From Iamia sp052038315 (GTDB taxonomy: Bacteria; Actinomycetota; Acidimicrobiia; Acidimicrobiales; Iamiaceae), in assembly GCA_052038315.1 (NCBI GenBank), contig JBQGCF010000294.1, positions 1-25,858 on the forward strand: DNA of 25,858 bases, read 5' to 3'. Position 1 is the first letter of the stretch. Each line of letters starts with the position of its first letter. The notes beneath the pieces are model-generated. The model worked only from the letters and a program-made list of their open reading frames with translations. It did no database searches and was not told the origin of the DNA. The position numbers and the translations under genes are program-made. Positions 22,333 through 25,858 of this stretch are shown here, piece after piece.

Positions 22333-22390
22333 CCGAAATTGCGACCCTGAGCGGGCCAGTCGCCCGCTCAGGGTCGCAATTTCGGGGTCA
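22330..22390. terminator. stop-to-stop palindromic bidirectional terminator
   Basis: Arms 22333-22355 and 22363-22385 pair perfectly over 23 bases around a 7-base loop (ccagtcg). The stem continues outward: the TGA stop of the plus-strand lipoprotein (22330-22332) can pair with the tca (22388-22390) that is the ftsY stop on the minus strand, leaving a two-base bulge. AT-rich gaaatt/aatttc near the base provides a short A/U stretch on each strand, which favours a bidirectional terminator between convergent genes. Confidence 0.9.
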
Positions 22391-23512
22391 GGCGGTGGCG
22401 AAGAGGGCGTCGACGAACTCGTCGGGGTCGAAGGCGACCAGGTCGTCGGCGGTCTCGCCCAGGCCGACCAGCTTCACCGGGATGCCCAGCTCCTCCTGGA
22501 TGGCCACGACGATGCCGCCCTTGGCCGAGCCGTCGAGCTTGGTCAGGACCACACCGGTGACGTCGACCGCCTCGGTGAACACGCGGGCCTGGGCCAGGCC
22601 GTTCTGGCCGGTGGTGGCGTCGAGGACGAGCAGCGTCTCGGTGACGTGGCCCGGCTCCTTGCCGGCGACCCGGCGGACCTTCCGCAGCTCCTCCATCAGG
22701 TTGGTCTTGTTGTGGAGGCGGCCGGCGGTGTCGGCCAGCACCAGGTCGGCGCCCTGGGCGTTGGCCTTGGAGATGCCCTCGAAGCTGATCGAGCTGGGAT
22801 CGGCGCCCTCGTCGCCCCGCACGAGGGTGGCGCCGGAGCGCTCGGCCCAGGTGCCCAGCTGCTCGGCGGCGGCGGCCCGGAAGGTGTCGCCGGCGGCCAT
22901 GACGACCGTGCGCCCGACCTCGGCCTCCCGCTTGCCGATCTTGCCGATCGTCGTGGTCTTGCCCACGCCGTTGACGCCGACGAAGAGCCACACGTTGGTG
23001 TGGCCGTCGTCGAAGCGCAGCGTGCGGTCGGCCACCTGCAGGCGGGCCTTCATCTCGTCCTTGACCGCCTCGAGCAGCGCCTCGGGCGACTCGATGCCCT
23101 CGGCCTTGACCCGGGCCCGCACGGTGTCGAGCAGCTCGGTGGCCGGTCCAACGCCGACGTCGGCGCGGATCAGCGCCTCCTCGAGGTCGTCCCAGGTCTC
23201 GGCGTCGATGGCCGAGCGGGACAGGATCGAGCCCCAGTAGCCCGAGACCGTGCCCCGGGCCTTGGCCAGGCGGTCACGGAAGGTCGGCCGGACCGGCGCG
23301 ACGACCGGCGGGGTCTCCAGGGGCGGCGGCTCCTCGACGACCACCTCGCCCTCGGGGGCCTCGACGGTGGGTCGGTCGAGGACGGCGGTCCCCCCTCGGG
23401 ACGCCGTCGGCGGCTCGAGCTCGGGCCCACGGTCGCGCAGGCGGGGACCGACGAGGGCGACGGCGATGCCGAAGACCACGCCGACGACGAGGAGGACGAT
23501 CAGGATCTCCAT
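22388..23512 (-). CDS. ftsY: signal recognition particle receptor FtsY
   Basis: FtsY is the SRP receptor GTPase at the inner membrane that accepts the ribosome-SRP complex. The 374-residue protein begins with a hydrophobic segment (residues 1-22, MEILIVLLVVGVVFGIAVAL), so unlike E. coli FtsY it is membrane-anchored by a TM helix, as in many actinobacteria. An acidic, Pro-rich linker leads to the N domain (RLAKARGTVSGYWGSIL). The G domain has GVNGVGKTTT at 179-188, then DTFRAAAAEQL, DTAGRLHNK near 262, TKLDGSAKGG near 327, and the end FVDALFATA. ATG at 23512. Convergent with the lipoprotein. Confidence 0.98.
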   Translation of the reverse strand: MEILIVLLVVGVVFGIAVALVGPRLRDRGPELEPPTASRGGTAVLDRPTVEAPEGEVVVEEPPPLETPPVVAPVRPTFRDRLAKARGTVSGYWGSILSRSAIDAETWDDLEEALIRADVGVGPATELLDTVRARVKAEGIESPEALLEAVKDEMKARLQVADRTLRFDDGHTNVWLFVGVNGVGKTTTIGKIGKREAEVGRTVVMAAGDTFRAAAAEQLGTWAERSGATLVRGDEGADPSSISFEGISKANAQGADLVLADTAGRLHNKTNLMEELRKVRRVAGKEPGHVTETLLVLDATTGQNGLAQARVFTEAVDVTGVVLTKLDGSAKGGIVVAIQEELGIPVKLVGLGETADDLVAFDPDEFVDALFATA

Positions 23513-23551
23513 GAGGCGCCCGATGCTACGTGGACGACGCCCCGCCGCGAC

Positions 23552-25663
23552 CTACCCGCCCTGGGGTGATCCCGGCGTCCGCACCTCGCCGGCCGGCACG
23601 GGGGTCCGGGCCAGGTCGACGAACCGGGGCGCCATCCACGCCCACGTCGGCCCGGTCGTCTCCGGCTCGTAGTGGAAGCCGTCGGGCCGGATCTCGACGC
23701 CGTCGATCTGCTCGAGGAACTGGCCCCCGGGGCACAGCAGCTCGCCCAGGTCGAAGTAGGCGGCGCGGGGCCCGAGGCTCTCGGCGAAGTCCTCGAACTG
23801 CTGGTTGACCCACGCCAGACGCTCCGGATCGGCCCGCTCGGTGGCCGGGTTGGTCGGGCCGAGCTGGGCGTCGGCGGGTCGCATGCAGGGCGCGCCGACC
23901 ATGGCGATGCGGACGTCGGGGTCGACGTCGAGCACGGCCTGGACGCCCGACTCCAGCCCCTCCCGGATCGCCGCCGCCATCTCCGGCGACCCGTTGCGCA
24001 GGCGCTGGCCGTCCTGCATGTAGTCGTAGACCTCCCAGGCCCCGAAGACGAGCGCCACCACGTCGGGGTGGTGCATCGCCGCCCCCTCCTGCCAGTACTG
24101 CTGCCAGCCGTCGCAGCGCTCGCCGATCGGGTCGGGGCGGCCGCCGACGATGGCCAACCCCTCGACCACGCCGCAGCCGATGATCGCCCGGCCGACCGGC
24201 TCGACGGTGGCGGGCACGCCGTGGGCGTCGTAGGTGAGGGTGAAGGCGACCGAGTCGCCGGTGACCATCACCTTGACCGGGCGGTCCTCGGGCACCGGGG
24301 CGATGCCCACGCCGGCGGCCTCGGCCCGCTCCTCCGGGGGCAGGGTCGTGACGGTGCCGCCCAGCTCGGGCACGCCGACCTCGGCGTCGGCCACCGCCTG
24401 GGGCGTCCCGCCGCCGGTCTCCCCCTCGGGGACCCGGGCGGTGCCGGCGACGAGCAGCCAGACGACGAGGGCGGCGCTGATGGCGACGGTGGCCGGCCGG
24501 CTGGTGCGGAGCGGGCGGGGCCCGGGGAAGCGGATGCGGAGGCCGGCGATGCCCTCACGCCGGACCGGCTGCTCGACGAGCCAGTAGGAGGCCAACGTCA
24601 GGGCGACGGTGACGGCGGTGCGCACGGCCAGCAGTGCCGGCTCGACCCACCAGCCGGTGCCGTCGAGGCCGGTGCGGTCGGGGGTGAGGACGACGTCGAC
24701 CGGCCAGTGCCAGAGGTAGAGCCCGTAGGACACCTTGCCGATGGCGACGAGGGGCCGGGCGGCCAGGACCCGGGTCACGGCGAGCGGCCGGCGGGGCACG
24801 GCGATGGCGGCCACCAGGGCGGCGGTGGCCACGGCGAGGCCGAGGAAGCCGCCCTGGTACATCCACGTGTCGGACTCGTGGACCCCGACGTAGGCGGCCA
24901 GCACGACCGCCGCCCCGAGCAGCCCGGCCACGGTCAGCAGCCGCCGGGCCCGGTGCAGCGGCCACTGGGCAGCCAGCGCAGCGAGGAGGGCGCCGACGAG
25001 GAGGGTGTGGGCCCGGGTGTCGGTGCCGTAGTACGCCCGGGACGGGTCGGCCTCGCCGCTGGCCAGGACGGCCATCCAGGCCGCCGATGCCACCGCGGCC
25101 ACGCCCAGGCCGATCACGAAGGCCCGGATCCGCTTGGGGCGCCGCAGCACGAGGGCGACCACGATCGGGAAGACGACGTACCACTGCTCCTCGACCGCCA
25201 GCGACCACAGGTGGCGCAGCGGCGACGGCACGCCGGCGAAGTACGACTGGTCGGTGAGGACGAAGCGCCAGTTGGCGATGTAGCCGAGGGCGGCGAAGCC
25301 GTCGCCCCGCACGGTGGAGCGGGTGGCCGGCTCCAGCAGGAACGGGGCGGCGATGCCCACCACCCCGACCAGGACCAGCAGCGCCGGCAGCAGGCGGCGG
25401 AGCCGGCGGACCCAGAACTGCTTCAGGTCGATCGTCCCGGTGCCCACCCGCTCCCGCAGCAGGAGGGTGGTGATCAGGTAGCCGGAGAGGACGAAGAAGA
25501 CGTCGACCCCGAGGAAGCCGCCCGGCATCCACGACACGCCGCCGTGGAACAGCCTCACGCCGACGACGGCGACCGCCCGCAGCCCGTCGAGGGCCGGGAC
25601 GTACGGCAGGGGGCGCCGGTCCCCCGCCGGAGGGGCCGTCGCCCGCGGGGCGCTCTGCGTCAT
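23552..25663 (-). CDS. membrane O-acyltransferase (acyltransferase 3 family) with C-terminal SGNH domain
   Basis: OafA/OafB-type proteins transfer acyl groups to cell-surface polysaccharides or glycans. The 703-residue protein has an acyltransferase-3 domain (about residues 20-385). It contains PALDGLRAVAVVGVRLFH with the expected catalytic His40, FLGVDVFFVLSGYLIT, FWVRRLRRLLPALL, LWSLAVEEQWYVVFP, YGLYLWHWPVDV and SYWLVEQPVRR, with about ten membrane segments. After another span (near 405-425) a periplasmic SGNH hydrolase-like domain follows, with GDSVAF near 469 and DGFHYEP near 661. ATG at 25663 is 39 codons into the open frame and starts the recognised sequence. The substrate is unknown. 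It lies upstream of ftsY, 39 bases away, perhaps by chance. Confidence 0.93.
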   Translation of the reverse strand: MTQSAPRATAPPAGDRRPLPYVPALDGLRAVAVVGVRLFHGGVSWMPGGFLGVDVFFVLSGYLITTLLLRERVGTGTIDLKQFWVRRLRRLLPALLVLVGVVGIAAPFLLEPATRSTVRGDGFAALGYIANWRFVLTDQSYFAGVPSPLRHLWSLAVEEQWYVVFPIVVALVLRRPKRIRAFVIGLGVAAVASAAWMAVLASGEADPSRAYYGTDTRAHTLLVGALLAALAAQWPLHRARRLLTVAGLLGAAVVLAAYVGVHESDTWMYQGGFLGLAVATAALVAAIAVPRRPLAVTRVLAARPLVAIGKVSYGLYLWHWPVDVVLTPDRTGLDGTGWWVEPALLAVRTAVTVALTLASYWLVEQPVRREGIAGLRIRFPGPRPLRTSRPATVAISAALVVWLLVAGTARVPEGETGGGTPQAVADAEVGVPELGGTVTTLPPEERAEAAGVGIAPVPEDRPVKVMVTGDSVAFTLTYDAHGVPATVEPVGRAIIGCGVVEGLAIVGGRPDPIGERCDGWQQYWQEGAAMHHPDVVALVFGAWEVYDYMQDGQRLRNGSPEMAAAIREGLESGVQAVLDVDPDVRIAMVGAPCMRPADAQLGPTNPATERADPERLAWVNQQFEDFAESLGPRAAYFDLGELLCPGGQFLEQIDGVEIRPDGFHYEPETTGPTWAWMAPRFVDLARTPVPAGEVRTPGSPQGG

Positions 25664-25730
25664 GACGCCACGACCGTACCGACACCGACCCTTGCCATCC
25701 GAGCGCGCCACCCTCTGCGCGCGCCACCAC

Positions 25731-25788
25731 CCCCAAACTTTGAGCGGTTTGCCCACACATGTGGGGATGAATCGCTCAAGGTTGGGGG
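25731..25788. repeat. large imperfect palindrome with CRISPR-repeat-like core
   Basis: Outer arms ccccaaactttgagc and gctcaaggttgggg pair with one mismatch and one extra base; the inner part gtttgcccaca...tgtggggatgaatcg also pairs with mismatches around the centre acatgt (25757-25762). It lies 68 bases upstream of the acyltransferase start, so it could be the terminator of an upstream gene off the window. The core (25746-25774) resembles a type I-E repeat. Only one clear copy exists. Confidence 0.6.
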
Positions 25789-25800
25789 CCGGGCGCGGGA

Positions 25801-25858
25801 GCGGGGCCCCCCCCACAGGGGGGGGGCGCGCGGGGGGCGGCGGCGGGGGGGGTGCGCC
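25801..25858. other. G/C homopolymer contig-end sequence
   Basis: The last 58 bases consist of runs of C and G (8-9 bases long) with little else. This differs in texture from the rest of the window and looks like low-quality sequence at an assembly edge. I assign no biological feature to it. Confidence 0.6.

Noticed and set aside
25746..25858. Annotating a CRISPR array
   Set aside because: Only one clear repeat-like unit, a palindrome that extends beyond it, no cas genes, and unreliable end sequence. Kept as a hypothesis only.

Overview
The window is very GC-rich, uses many GTG starts, and packs genes tightly with 4-base stop/start overlaps. Gene order and protein features point to an actinobacterium, most likely of the class Acidimicrobiia. 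This rests on my recognition of families and gene order, because no database search was possible. The right edge ends in G/C homopolymers that look like a low-quality contig end, and the left edge cuts through dxr, so this is probably an assembled draft or metagenome contig.

Layout, read along the minus strand where most genes lie. (1) 25663-22388: a large membrane acyltransferase fused to an SGNH domain, then ftsY (SRP receptor). (2) 22332-20865, plus strand: a lipoprotein and a coiled-coil membrane-anchored protein, convergent with ftsY. (3) 20724-16173: a YtxH-like small membrane protein, then ffh, rpsP, a KH RNA-binding protein, rimM, trmD, rplS and yraN, the classic SRP/ribosome-maturation block. 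(4) 16034-11579: an accessory insert of a CPBP-family membrane protein, a SRPBCC protein (both plus), an atypical SDR, a glutathionyl-hydroquinone-reductase-like protein, two small hypothetical proteins and a PaaG-like enoyl-CoA hydratase/isomerase. (5) 11323-6572: comM, dprA, a small membrane protein, xerC and a LytM/M23-like protein, linked by overlapping stops and starts. (6) 6449-1: rpsB, tsf, pyrH, frr, cdsA, dxr, which couple translation, nucleotide supply, phospholipid and isoprenoid synthesis.

I found no novel defence or mobile system. Most of the window is conserved housekeeping DNA. The points that deserve a second look are these. YraN and the M23-like protein have no ATG/GTG/TTG start in a plausible place, but each has a CTG overlapping the upstream stop as CTGA. 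One minus-strand frame is free of stops for 3.9 kb, so that two real genes lack a stop. The M23-like protein has lost zinc-site residues. CdsA has a ~600-residue acidic N-terminal extension with Trp repeats. A near-perfect palindrome runs from stop codon to stop codon between convergent genes. The contig-end palindrome has a core resembling a type I-E CRISPR repeat.
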